Source: Alopecurus myosuroides (Eukaryota > Streptophyta > Magnoliopsida > Poales > Poaceae). From it: a stretch of DNA of 64,000 bases. The translations under genes and the position numbers were made by a program. Positions 1 through 10,329 of the stretch are shown here, piece after piece (position 1 is the stretch's first letter; every line of letters begins with the position of its first letter). The stretch spans positions 241,724,187-241,788,186 of the forward strand of contig CM054058.1 in assembly GCA_028641055.1 (NCBI GenBank), read 5' to 3'. Under the pieces are notes generated by a model. The model saw only the letters and a list, made by a program, of their open reading frames with translations. It was not told the DNA's origin and searched no databases.

Positions 1-1806
1 ATCCCGTCGTGCTTCCTTTGTATCATTTGTCTTCCCATACACGCCCAAGAAGCTTAGTAGGTTCACGCAAACATTCTTCGTAACATGCATCACGTCGATT
101 GCAGAGCGGACATCTAGGACTTTCCAATACTGTAGCTCCCAAAATATCGATTTCTTTTTCCACATGGGTACGTGCCCGTCAACTCCCTGCGGAACTGATT
201 GTCCGCCAAGACCCTTTCCAAAGATGACTTTCAAATCCTTGACCATATCAAATATCTCAGCTCCAGTACGTTCCGCAGGCTTCGGCCGGTGATCTGCCTT
301 GCCGTTGAAATGCTTGCCTTTCTTTCTTACGTTATGATTTCGGGGAAGAAATCGACGATGACCCAGGTACACGTTCTTCCTACAGTTATCCAAAAATACA
401 CTTTCAGTCTCATGTAAGCAGTGCGTGCATGCTTTGTATCCCTTATTTGACTGTCCAGAAAGGTTACTGAGAGCAGGCCAATCGTTGATGGTTACAAAAA
501 GCAACGCTCGTAGGTTAAATTCCTCTTCTTTGTGCTCATCCCACACAGGTACACCAGGTTTGCCCCACAATTGTAAAAGTTCATCAACTAATGGCCTTAG
601 GTACACATCGATGTCGTTGCCGGGTTGCTTCGGACCTTGGATGAGCACTGGCATCATAATGAACTTCCGCTTCATGCACAACCAAGGAGGAAGGTTGTAG
701 ATGCATAGAGTCACGGGCCAGGTGCTATGGCTGGAGCTCTGCTCGCCAAAAGGATTCATGCCATCAGTACTTAGACCAAATCTTATGTTCCTTGCGTCAG
801 CTGCAAAATATTTGAACTCTCTGTCGATCTTTCTCCATTGCGTTCCATCAGCGGGGTGTCTCAACTCCCCGTCGGACTTACGGTCCTCTTTGTGCCATCG
901 CAACAACTTGGCATGATCTTTGTTCCTGAACAGGCGTTTCAACCGAGGTATTATAGGAGCATACCACATCACCTTGGCGGGAACCCTCTTCCTGGGTTTC
1001 TCGCCCTCAACATCGTCACCAGGGTCATCGCCTCTGATCTTATAACGCAATGCAGTGCATACAGGGCATTCATTCAAATCCTCGTATGCACCGCGGTAGA
1101 GGACGCAGTCGTTAATGCATGCATGTATCTTCAGAATCTCTAAACCTAGAGGGCACACAACCTTCTTTGCTTCGTACGTACTGGTGGGCAACTCGTTATT
1201 CTTCGGAAACATATTCTTCAACATTTTCAGCAAATTTTCAAATGATGAGTCAGCTACACCTTCCCGTGCCTTCCATTTCAGCAAATCCAGTGTGCAGCCC
1301 AGCTTTTTCAGACTATTGTCGCATCCTGGGTACAGTGACTTCGTGTAATACTCTAACATGCGATCCAAATTCTCCCTCTCCTTGTCAGTTTCGCAGCGTC
1401 TCCGTGCATCAGCAATGGTCCGACCAAGATCATCAGCGGGCTCATCATGTGCCTCTTCTTCACCTTCACCAAACCCTTCCCCACCTTCATCATCATCCTC
1501 CATGAAAGTATCACCGAAAAGGTCATGATAGTTGAAATCGATATCATCCTCTTCTTCATCTTCTTCCATTCTAACCCCTCTTTCTCCATGCTTGGTCCAA
1601 CAATTATAGCTTGGCATGAAACCGTGCCGAAGCAGGTGCATGTGAACGACTCTTGAGGAGGAGTGACCCTTCTCATTCTTACATTCAGCACATGGACAGA
1701 TAATAAAACCTCGCTGCTTGTTCGCATTTGCCACTACGAGGAAATCTTTCAAACCCGTAGTGAACTCGCCGGAGAGTCGGTTACCGTACATCCATTGCCG
1801 ATTCAT
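1..1806 (-). CDS. CACTA (En/Spm) TNP2-type transposase, N-terminal 602 codons, runs off window
   Basis: Read on the minus strand from the ATG at 1806, the frame has no stop for 602 codons and leaves the window at base 1. The protein starts MNRQWMYGNRL and has an N-terminal cysteine-containing segment typical of the transposase-associated domain (CPCAECKN, then LLRHGFMPSYNCW). An acidic linker follows, then TNP2 hallmarks: HACINDCVLYRG, ECPVCTALRYK, LPPWLCMKRK, ACTHC and VMHVTKNVCVNLL. TNP2-family proteins bind and cut the ends of CACTA elements. A likely intron acceptor (TGCAG) lies directly before the ATG, so a 5' non-coding exon is probable. The C-terminal half lies outside the window. No lesion is visible, unlike the other transposases here. 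The family call is firm; function is not shown. Confidence 0.9.
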   Translation of the reverse strand, partial: MNRQWMYGNRLSGEFTTGLKDFLVVANANKQRGFIICPCAECKNEKGHSSSRVVHMHLLRHGFMPSYNCWTKHGERGVRMEEDEEEDDIDFNYHDLFGDTFMEDDDEGGEGFGEGEEEAHDEPADDLGRTIADARRRCETDKERENLDRMLEYYTKSLYPGCDNSLKKLGCTLDLLKWKAREGVADSSFENLLKMLKNMFPKNNELPTSTYEAKKVVCPLGLEILKIHACINDCVLYRGAYEDLNECPVCTALRYKIRGDDPGDDVEGEKPRKRVPAKVMWYAPIIPRLKRLFRNKDHAKLLRWHKEDRKSDGELRHPADGTQWRKIDREFKYFAADARNIRFGLSTDGMNPFGEQSSSHSTWPVTLCIYNLPPWLCMKRKFIMMPVLIQGPKQPGNDIDVYLRPLVDELLQLWGKPGVPVWDEHKEEEFNLRALLFVTINDWPALSNLSGQSNKGYKACTHCLHETESVFLDNCRKNVYLGHRRFLPRNHNVRKKGKHFNGKADHRPKPAERTGAEIFDMVKDLKVIFGKGLGGQSVPQGVDGHVPMWKKKSIFWELQYWKVLDVRSAIDVMHVTKNVCVNLLSFLGVYGKTNDTKEARRD

Positions 1807-2347
1807 CTGCATTATTATTATATAAAGTATATAATTAACCATCATGCATCTGTTAAACTAATAACTAGCTAGCTGGAAATTAATAATACAAATCATGAAA
1901 GGTTAAGTTGCTAACCGCGATCACGGAGGTAAAATAAATGAAAACGCTCAAGTGTGTTTCATGCTATCGGGCATGCATTTCATCGAACACCTTGTGTGCA
2001 TAATAGGAACCAAAAGCATACCCACCACCCCTTGTGAATATTGTGAGCAAATGTGGCTAAGTGCAGCGAGAGCTGAGTCCTATATATAGGGATGGGCCTT
2101 TAGTCCCGGTTCACCTGGACAACCGCGGCTAAAGGCCTTGGGGCCAGCCCGAGGACCTATTCGTCCCGGTTGGTCTGGCCAACCGGGACTAAAGCCCCTC
2201 CCCTCCGCCAGCTGTGGGCCGAGCGCGCTGGGCCCAGACTATTGGTCGCGGGTCTCGTCCCGAACCGTGACTAAAGACCCCTATGGTCGCGGGTCCATTA
2301 TTTTGGGGACTAATGGGGGCGTACCGAAGGCCTATTTTCTACCAGTG
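1..2347 (-). mobile_element. CACTA-A: terminal part of a CACTA transposon
   Basis: On the minus strand the element begins CACTGGTAGAAAATAG, the usual CACTA terminus, with its outer end at 2347 and CAA next to it. Subterminal repeats of the form TAGTCCCGGTT/AACCGGGACTA lie in both orientations at 2098-2300, as expected of transposase-binding arrays. The transposase gene follows from 1806 inward. The other end and the matching target duplication are outside the window. The stretch 1807-2090 holds leader, probable intron and no other gene. Confidence 0.88.
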
Positions 2348-2485
2348 CAATTGCCTTACCATTATTAAAGATATCACTGAAAAATAACCCATTGTACAAC
2401 ATTTTCTTTGTTATATCTATATTACCCATTATACAGTACTGATATATACGATTATATGCTGGACAAATCTTGATTTTTTTAGATA

Positions 2486-2731
2486 GTCCATCCGTCCGAA
2501 AATACAAGCCGTCCTTTAATTTCGCTCGTGAATTTTGACCATGATTTTCCCTTATAATACATCCACAAAATTAGTATAAAGATATATTAAATGAAATAAT
2601 TTTACAAGACGAATCCAACGGTGCTATATATACATAGTCAATCCATATAATTTGTTATATATTAGTGGTCAAAGTAAAACATCAAAGACCAGCATAAAAA
2701 TAGCGCGCCTTATATTTTGAGATGGAGGGAG
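2486..2731. mobile_element. Stowaway (Tc1/mariner) MITE
   Basis: The right end reads GATGGAGGGAG followed by TA. The left end is TA followed by GTCCATCCGTCCGAAAATA. The termini are imperfect inverted repeats of the common CTCCCTCCGTCC Stowaway type, and the TA duplication is at 2484-2485 and 2732-2733. It is non-coding and about 246 bp long. Confidence 0.82.
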
Positions 2732-2923
2732 TATCTAGCAAAACCGTTATATGGTCATATCCCGCCTATAGTCTTTCGTAGCTATTGAAATCGTTGGGCT
2801 AAATACAATATCCAGCTATTTTAAACTTTAAGATTACATTGCAGGATTTAAAATAAGATAACCTTATCAACTATTCTATGTGTTCTCAAGGGTGACTCTG
2901 ATCTCGCCAGAGCGGCGCACACC

Positions 2924-3522
2924 ACACAATGAGGAGAGTAAGCTTTCTATAACGTCTTGTCAGGGAATGAGATATGTGCCCGTTTCTGTACAAGCCGCTA
3001 GTTTACTCGTTGTGGCCGTCCTTGGCCCGCATGTAGCAAATTAGGCCTTGGAGCTAATCAGTACTCAATTTCTCGGTCTTATAGGTGAGGCTACAGGGTA
3101 AAAATCTTTATATAGACTTCAAATTCCACATATATGTATTTGTTTCCAATTAGAACTCGTGACTTGTTCTACCAAACACAATCATTAACAATTATCGAGT
3201 AATGGTACTGTTATTAGGTCCTAATGTGTGAGGCATGCGTCGAGTTTGAATTCAAGCTCGAACTTGCAGGATTTAACAATTCATAGACTCAATCGTATAG
3301 ACAAGATTGCAATTACACTATATTGTCCCGGTATATATTGTTTTAGCGTCACACAATCAGGGAGAGTAAGCCCTCTATAACAGCTTCGTTAGGGGATGCG
3401 ATATGTGCTCGTTTCCTGACAAGCCGCTGGCTTACTCGATGTTCCCACCCTTAGCCCACATGTAGTAAATTAGGGCCCGGAGCTAATCGGCCTACCCTCA
3501 ATTTCTCTGTCTTAGCGGTGAT
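2924..3522. repeat. Degenerate direct repeat, two units of about 165-172 bp
   Basis: The unit at about 2924-3088 recurs at about 3351-3522, roughly 427 bp downstream. Both share ACACAAT, GAGAGTAAG, CTCTATAAC-like, GCGATATGTGC-like and CTCAATTTCTC blocks in the same order. By eye the copies match along their whole length with many substitutions, so the duplication is old. No reading frame is conserved between them. The origin is unknown; two decayed LTR pieces is one possibility. Confidence 0.6.
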
Positions 3523-4189
3523 ATCGTTCATAATGCATATGAGACTAGGCCACATGACCTTAATATATTGTAGTGTGCTTGTTGAAACTCTCACATATTT
3601 CACATCACATGATTTATAACAATGGCACATCTATCTTGACATCCCACATCTCTCGTATTTTAGTTATCTTCATACAAATTTAAGATGTTCAATAAATTAG
3701 CTTATTCGCTTATTTGGTGTGCATGTAATGGTCAGTTCTCTCTTTCATTATTGTTACTTATTCACACCAGCTTCAGACTCCGCCAAAAGCTACGATGTCA
3801 TACTCTCGACGTACACCTTCTGATGATAATGTTGAGCCATTCTCCCTACCTACCGGTGCTTCCAACTCGGACCCTATAGGTGACACGTTTCTTAACTCTC
3901 TACTAATTGTAGAGAGAAATAATGTAGCCGCCCTTCGAGATGTAGAAAGAAAGTTGAACAAGAGCACAAAATATTCCATCAAATCAATTAAAACATCTGA
4001 CGTGAAATTGATGAAGATGGGAAGAGTATTGAACATCTTGTGTGAGATCTTATGATTCACATTTAGTAGCTACTGTTGTAATATTATGGCCGAAACTTTC
4101 CTCATGTTTGATGTAATATTAATTTTATCGTTATTATGTAATAGTTGATGTCGATTTTCAACATTAATCTAGCCAGTAATTTTGCTAAT
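3523..4189. other. Unassigned intergenic DNA
   Basis: An 86-codon plus-strand frame (3795-4055) lies here, but it overlaps an equally long antisense frame and matches no family I recognise. I do not call it a gene. Nothing else is seen. Confidence 0.4.
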
Positions 4190-4600
4190 TAATGGACCAT
4201 CAATGGGCCTCCAAAATCGGCTGAAACATATGGTGATACAAAATTGTGGTGGTTGGCCCAAAAGTCTGTCGGTCCCACCTACTACCTAATGTACCAGCTG
4301 CAAAAAATGGTCGGCCTGCTAAACAAATTTGGCCAGACTATTAAATAAAATGGGCTGAACTGCTACAGTAAAATGATCGACCCATTAATCCTAAATGGGC
4401 TGGCCCGGCAATCCTGAATGGACCGGCCCGCTAATCTTAAATGGGTCGGCCTGCTAAATGTAATAGACCAGCTGTTACCCCATGATGGGTCGACCGTTAA
4501 GCGTAAATGAGCCGGTCCACCACCCCTTAGTGGGCCAAACCGCTAACCCCTAAATGGGCTCTTGATGGGCTAGGACATCTACCACGGACTAGCCACGTCA
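4190..4600. repeat. Degenerate tandem array of TGGGCCGGCCC-type units
   Basis: Phrases such as AATGGGCTGGCCCGGC, AATGGACCGGCCCGCTAAT and AATGGGTCGGCCTGCTAA recur every 30-40 bp over about 400 bp. Units vary by substitution and spacing. GGCCGGCC-like palindromes sit in many of them. This looks like a decayed minisatellite or the repeated part of an LTR; the family is not identified. Confidence 0.6.
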
Positions 4601-4640
4601 CCTATCCCTTTCGGCAATGCCACGTCACGTAAGGGGATGG

Positions 4641-5940
4641 CGTCATGAGGTTTAATTAGTCAACAATAATCCGTTTGGGGTATCTGTTATACGCATCTGC
4701 CACGACGGGTTTTCTGTGGTTGATGTGCACCCATCGTCCAGAATATGACTTGTCCGTGTTAGGAGAATCAACCATGCGGTCTGCACCACGGTAACCCCAT
4801 CGTGGAGGAAAGTATTTAACCATGTAAAAATGGTCACTATGGACTAGACGGTCTGGTAATGAATTACAATCACTATGGACTAATGGTTGCATTGAGTTAT
4901 ACTTGTAAAGTTTGTCCATAGACAATGCTCGATATACATGTGTTGGATTCAAGATGATTAAGCGATACCAATGTGCTATTAATATGAATATCCAAAGATT
5001 GATCATGAGAGAGTTGAACATATTGCAAGTATGTCTTGAAGAATATTGTGTGAACATTCATATTTTCCTTACATACAAATTATAATGAGGAGAGAAGGAA
5101 AGATACAAGGTTGATCAATACAAAGTACAAATAGTGGATCAACAAACAAAGTTAGAAGATGTACCAAGCTCTTGGTATGGTAAGAAATTGTATATATACC
5201 TTCGTGAATTAACCATGATATGTGTGTGTGGTATATCTATGTGGGTTAGGTATCTTTCCATGGGTTTGCATCAAAAGGAAGATTTCATATAGACCATGGT
5301 GTATGACGTGAAGTGGTGATCATCATCAAGGTTGTGAAGTGCAATTTCAAGAGGACCATCTTGATGAGATCATATGCTTGAAGTTTGCTACCATTTGGGA
5401 GATTATGGATAAGTGAAGATGGACTTAAGAGAGCCTCTCCTATAATGGCGTATAGAGGAGCAATCTACGTGTCTTCACTGAGCAAAGAAAAATCAAGAAA
5501 GGTGTTCCATCTTGAGGAGGTCACGATCTTCATCAGCTAGCTCAAGGCAAAGGTATGATCTTGATAAGTTTTCTATTTTACCGGTCTCATATCATTAGTT
5601 GGGAGACCGTGTTATAGGATAGATAACCGTACTATCAAGAGGGTCTCTCATATTAACAACTTGATCGTATCATTCGGCGGTGGCGTGCACGTCATGGGCG
5701 TCCAGCTCGATGACGAGATGGAGGGCTGTATCGAGGGATGCTGATACAACCCCATAGTCAGCCTCCTCCGGCGCCACCGCACGATGTGGGCGAGGCCGTC
5801 GATCTCAACGTTGTTGACGGCGGCGGGGCTCTCTCTCTTGCCGGTGGGGATCTCGACAAGTATTAGTGTGATATGTAACACTATGTAGATTTTAGAAAAA
5901 ATACCAACAATGGTGCCGAGCCGTATCCGCTGCCCCCAAT
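4641..5940. other. Unassigned, probably retrotransposon-derived DNA
   Basis: No frame with a recognisable domain is present. The part around 5580-5660 (GGAGACCGTGTTATAGGAT, then CCGTACTATCAAGAGG) resembles repeats I associate with Triticeae LTR retrotransposons, but I cannot name the family. Confidence 0.35.
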
Positions 5941-5989
5941 AGTGATAGTTCTATGTAATTTACTCGTATTTGCGGCAACAAATGCACTT

Positions 5990-6494
5990 ATTACCGGAAC
6001 CAAAATGGAGGCTAAGAAAATCATCAGCGAGAAGGGGATGGTTCAGTACATGACGAGCGGCAAAAACTGCAATCTTCTTCACAACTACAGAACATTCACA
6101 TTTTTGCGGGGAATGCTATCTTGTGTGATGCAGCTTGGGAGAAAACGAGCCAAGCTGGATTGGACATAGTCATCATCATGCAAGGAAATCAGCAACTTCA
6201 TGTCTCCACACTCTCTCCTCCAGCTTCATCGCCTCTTCAAGCTGAAATATATGGGCTTCTTCTTGCTACAAAGCTGGCACGTCCTTTTCAGGTTCAGGGC
6301 CCCCATTTCTATACTGACTGCTTGGTGCTGGCTTCAGTGGCGGGGATCCATCAGCGTTTGCAGCTTCAGAACATTGGGGAAACAAGCACCTACTTGTAGA
6401 AATACAGGCCTCTCCCTCCTTTCATACAAGCAGGATTACACACATCAAGAGATGCGGCAATGTCAAAGCTGGTCATCTAGCTCGGTTAGCTCTG
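5990..6494 (+). pseudogene. LINE reverse-transcriptase C-terminus: RNase H-like domain relic
   Basis: A plus-strand frame at 6121-6399 reads CDAAWEKTSQAGLDIVI, then SPPASSPLQAEIYGLLLATKLA, then HFYTDCLVLASV. This is the D...E...D pattern of the RNase H domain (RVT_3 type) at the end of many plant LINE ORF2 proteins. The weaker match upstream (SGKNCNLLHNYRTF) and downstream (DAAMSKAGHLARLALKVQ in shifted frames) fits the same protein. Frames change at both sides, so it is a relic. The upstream ORF2 is missing. It is interrupted at 6503 by the next element. Confidence 0.75.
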
Positions 6495-6502
6495 AAAGTT
6501 CA

Positions 6503-7945
6503 GACAGAACAACGGACGCACGCGTCGATCCCAAGGGGACGGCACGGGTGAAACCCTAGCCGCCGCCCCCACACCCCCTCCTTCCCTTCCACCCGCCGCC
6601 GCCGGAGGAAGCCACCGGGGGCACAACCCTCCGCGTGGTGGACAGCGGCCGGCGGGTCCTCGCCTCCTCAGCACAAACGCGGCGGGAGGCCTCCGGCCAG
6701 ATGCGTGGGTCGGCCCTGGACGGCGGAGCACGGACGCCGGGGCGGCGGCCCTGGTTCTTCTGGCGGTGGCTAGTGGCTGGATCTGCGTGGCCAGTTGGCG
6801 CTCGCCGGGGTGGCTCTGGGTGGCGCCGCTGATAGGATCTGGGGTGGCTCGGCCATGGTGCGGCGGCCGCGGAGACCTCGACGGCAGGTGTCCCTCTCGC
6901 CTCTTCGTCAAGCAAGCCTGCAGCGCCCCTCGAGCGGCTCCGTCGACGGCCTTGAGCGGGGCGGTCACGCAGGATGGTGGGCGTGGGTCTGGTGGCGGTT
7001 GGCGGCGGGGTGTCCGCGTGCTAGGCTCTAGTGGCGGCACGACCTGCTGCTATGCGGCGGGGTTCGTCACTTGAGCTCGGCGGCGGACTGCACAGGCGGC
7101 TCGGTGTTTTGGCGGCGGCGGCGCCATCGGCTTGGCTCCCGGGCGACACGACCTCCTCTTTCTTTGGCAGCGGGAGGCGGTGGTGCTAGGGACCGTCGGC
7201 GGCAGGGCTCCCGGTGGCGGCGGATGCGGAATCCAGGAGATCTTTCCCCTCCTGCAAACGTCCCTGCTAGGAGTTGTTTCGCAGCGTCGGGGCTGCGAGA
7301 CATCAGAATAAAGGAGGTGGTTCTTGGGTTTCCCATCGCGCGAAGAAGAAGATCCTGATGTAGGTTCTCTTTGATCAGCCCATGGGTGACGCCTGGAGAT
7401 TGCTGGATCGGTGGATTTCGGTCACAATGCTTAGTCATCGAAGGTGAGATTGGAGGACTAGCAATGGTGTTCAGAGTCTTTGAATCGATGGGGAACTAGC
7501 TTGGAGTTACAAGATTCGTGGTCGTATGTAAGAGGGGGCGACAGCATGCGTGAAGTCCAAAGTCCTACCTTTCAGGATGAAAGCCCAATGTCTGGACTTA
7601 ATTGGTTTTGTCTGGCACTGGTCTTCTTGGAGCCGTTGTTTTAAGAGCGAGGATTATCTTCAGCGTGAAAACCCAAGGTCTGCCCTTAATTGGTTGTGTC
7701 TGGCACCGTTTTTCTTGGAGACGTTGTTTTCGAAGAGATGGACATCTGTTGTTGTTTAGGTGGTGGTTGTACGGATACCGTGAGGACTGTAACTCTGTAG
7801 CGGGACTTTTCTTTTTATTTCTTTTTTTTATTGTCTTTAGGTTGTGTGCATCCGTAATGACTATGGTTATTGCGTTGTTGCAGAGGCCGGGTGTAATTTG
7901 TATCTTTGTGATATTAATATACTTTCCTTTATAAAAAAAAAACTC
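6503..7945 (+). mobile_element. Poly(A)-tailed non-LTR-like element inserted in the LINE relic
   Basis: The sequence starts GC-rich, with CCG/GGCGG repeats and ACCCTAGCCGCC, becomes AT-rich, and ends in A10 at 7933-7942. The octamer AAAGTTCA flanks it at 6495-6502 and 7946-7953, a plausible target duplication. No reverse transcriptase or other domain is visible in any frame, so the element is non-autonomous or a retroposed transcript. An 88-bp tandem duplication lies inside. The boundaries rest on a short repeat and could be off by a few bases. Confidence 0.5.
7571..7746. repeat. 88-bp tandem duplication
   Basis: The unit at 7571-7658 is repeated at 7659-7746. Both begin TTCAG and share TTAATTGGTT, TGTCTGGCAC, TTCTTGGAG and CGTTGTTTT in order. 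Differences are scattered substitutions. It lies near the 3' end of the poly(A)-tailed element. Confidence 0.8.
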
Positions 7946-7953
7946 AAAGTTCA

Positions 7954-8428
7954 AAAAGATCTTTATTGATCTGTTTAGGTTCAGAAGCAAGCCCATGTCC
8001 AGTGAGGGACATGGTTTCTGTAACTAGCGTGACCCTCTTCACGCTTTTGTGTGCAAAATATGATATGTTTAAAAGAACAGATGGGCCAACTGCAAATGGT
8101 AGTTGAAAACCATTGTGTTCTACTCTAACATGCCACGCTATGACGCTAAATCTTTTGGCCCATATCTCAACAACTTCTGGACTCTGGGCTACGGCCTGCA
8201 AATCACCGCTCTCGCGCATATCTACAGACACTGTTGCGACTGCATCTTTTGCTCAAATATAAAAATAAATGCAGCGACTGCATCTTTGATGACGCCACAA
8301 CTGATTGTGCTGCTTTCGCTGATTCAGTTCTCTTGTGAGGCGAAACTATGATGGTGTCCAATGCTAAGGCCTTCAAACAGAGCATGGATCGCTTAAATCA
8401 CTCGTAAAGTCGTAATTCTGCATATTAC
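7954..8428. other. Unassigned DNA, possibly the continuation of the LINE 3' end
   Basis: This follows the target duplication of the poly(A)-tailed element, so it should be the rest of the interrupted LINE. No conserved coding is visible. Confidence 0.35.
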
Positions 8429-8430
8429 TA

Positions 8431-8510
8431 CTCCTCTGATCCGAATTAGTGGTCGCAGTTTGCACTATGTCCACCTTAAATTCGCGTCTATTAAATGGGG
8501 TCGGAGGGAG
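8431..8510. mobile_element. Short Stowaway MITE (80 bp)
   Basis: The left end reads TA then CTCCTCTGATCCGAATTAG; the right end is GGGTCGGAGGGAG then TA. The ends are inverted copies with the CTCCCTCCGACCC core and TA duplications at 8429-8430 and 8511-8512. Confidence 0.8.
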
Positions 8511-8512
8511 TA

Positions 8513-9487
8513 CTAGTATTTGGATTTGTCATTAATGCAAAAAAAAAAAGTTTCGCGTGGTGCAAGTTAAGCGTACACGTCGGCTGTCCATGCGTTACTA
8601 CTTTGAGACGAATTTTCTCATGGTCAATGGTAATCATCCAGAGCGATGTGCACTTCAAAAATAGAAGCATCGACCGATTTGGCTGAATTTACTTGCTGAT
8701 TCCTTGTCTCGGGTCAGAAGATGATTAACTGTCGCTCTCTTATGATAGAGACATGTACAGTTAGGGGATGAAACCTAATCGGGGTCCATTCAAACTTATT
8801 TTCGTCGGCAGCACACACGACTATCTTGCAAGCCGTCGTATATACTGTAGTGGTTTTCATTGTCAATTCTCTTTTGTAGGACAAGATTAGACGAGCTGAC
8901 ACTCAGTACACTGTTAGTTACCTGACTACTTGGCTTACTAACAGTGTATTGCTTGCTAATTCAAAGTCATACAGATTGGTGGATGGCTGCGTCAACTGCC
9001 ATGCATCTCCGCCCAACATGTAAAGCTGGCTAAGGTGCACGCACATAACTATCTACATAACTTTCCGTGTTCTTATACCGCAGTGCTACAATATCAACAC
9101 ATTCTGACTGCTTTTGATGCACACGTCTGGTTAATCAAACATTTCCTATGATGTTCGTACACCTTGTATTTGTATATGGAACTTTCGCATGAAGTGGAAA
9201 AAAAAAAAAGATTGATAGCTAGCTAGCGTCGTCGCGTATCTTACTAAACGTGCATTTGGTAATATACTAGTACTACCGAGTAGAGTATTATTTATCAGTA
9301 GTATTATTTACACAAGTTGTGTGGAGTGTGGTGCGGCAATTACAGCTCGAGGACAAATACACGACGGGACTGATCAATTTCAAGTTTCTCTCTACCGCGC
9401 TCGTGGAGAGAGATCAAGATCAGCCAGCGATTGGTAGCTTTCGAAATCAAACCCGATGGAAGTAGGGTGAGAGTGCGGCGATGCATA
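8513..9487. other. Unassigned intergenic DNA
   Basis: Nothing recognisable is seen apart from short A runs (8539-8549, 9199-9209). Confidence 0.4.
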
Positions 9488-9489
9488 TA

Positions 9490-9613
9490 CTCCCTCCGTC
9501 CCAAATTAATTGTCTCAAACTTAGACAAAAAAATAGATATATCTAGCACTAAAATATGTTTAGATACATCCACATTATTTAATTTTAAGACAATTAATAT
9601 GAGACGGAGAGAG
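9490..9613. mobile_element. Stowaway MITE (124 bp)
   Basis: It begins CTCCCTCCGTCCCAAATTAA and ends TTAATATGAGACGGAGAGAG. The inverted ends continue inward, with TTGTCTCAAACTTAGAC opposite AATTTTAAGACAA. TA flanks both sides (9488-9489 and 9614-9615). Confidence 0.88.
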
Positions 9614-9615
9614 TA

Positions 9616-10326
9616 TATAGTCATACCCGCTGTAATAAAATATCGATCTTTTCCGCCCCAGTACGTGATGAAGCCTAACCACTTGACCAAGTGTGCTTTT
9701 GATGCTATATGCAAGCTGGTGTATTAATTAATTAATTAATAGAGGCAGGGTATGTACACGCATGCACGTCTACACGCTCCTATCCTATCGTCGACCGATC
9801 GATCTCCTGTGGCCGACTGGACGTGGCCGTGCCCGTGAAGCTTGACTATTGTAGCTAGTGTCCAAAGATGCCAATGTCCAAGCATGCATGTGGCTGGCTG
9901 GGGTGTTTATCTTTTGAAAGGAAGAGCTAGCTGTGAAGTTTATCCGCCCACAAACCTGTGCGTGATCTCCAACAGCCACGCAGCTACTTGGGCTGGCAAC
10001 ACTAGCTAGTTGGCGATTAAATACATTTATGAGTTGCTTCTTGATTCGGCAAAGGGTAGAGGAAAGAAAGAATCAGGCTCAAATTTGTCGACTTCACAAC
10101 AGTACACTACTCCCAGTTTGGGGGTAGGACGAAGTCTCGCAGATTCCTCAAAAGAAGAAGAAAAACCGCGTAGTTTACTGGTTTAACCCTAAAGTTTTGA
10201 ACTAATCGCATTCGGCGTCTCGCTTGTCAGCAGCTGTATCTGTGCCGGTAATCTGCTCGGACATGCTCTTTGCGTGGGTATATATATAACATATTTACGG
10301 ATTGTACATAAAAGGATCGATGGAGT
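9616..10326. other. Unassigned intergenic DNA
   Basis: Contains an ATTAATTAATTAATTAAT tract near 9724 and several TAGCTAGC-rich stretches. No gene or element is recognised. Confidence 0.4.
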
Positions 10327-10329
10327 TTA

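Noticed and set aside
3795..4055. 86-codon frame as a small gene
   Set aside because: An antisense frame of the same length overlaps it, composition is not gene-like and no family motif is present.
6486..7040. Long proline/arginine-rich frames at 6.5-7.4 kb on both strands
   Set aside because: They arise from CCG/GGC repeats of the GC-rich element; several frames are open at once and none has a domain.
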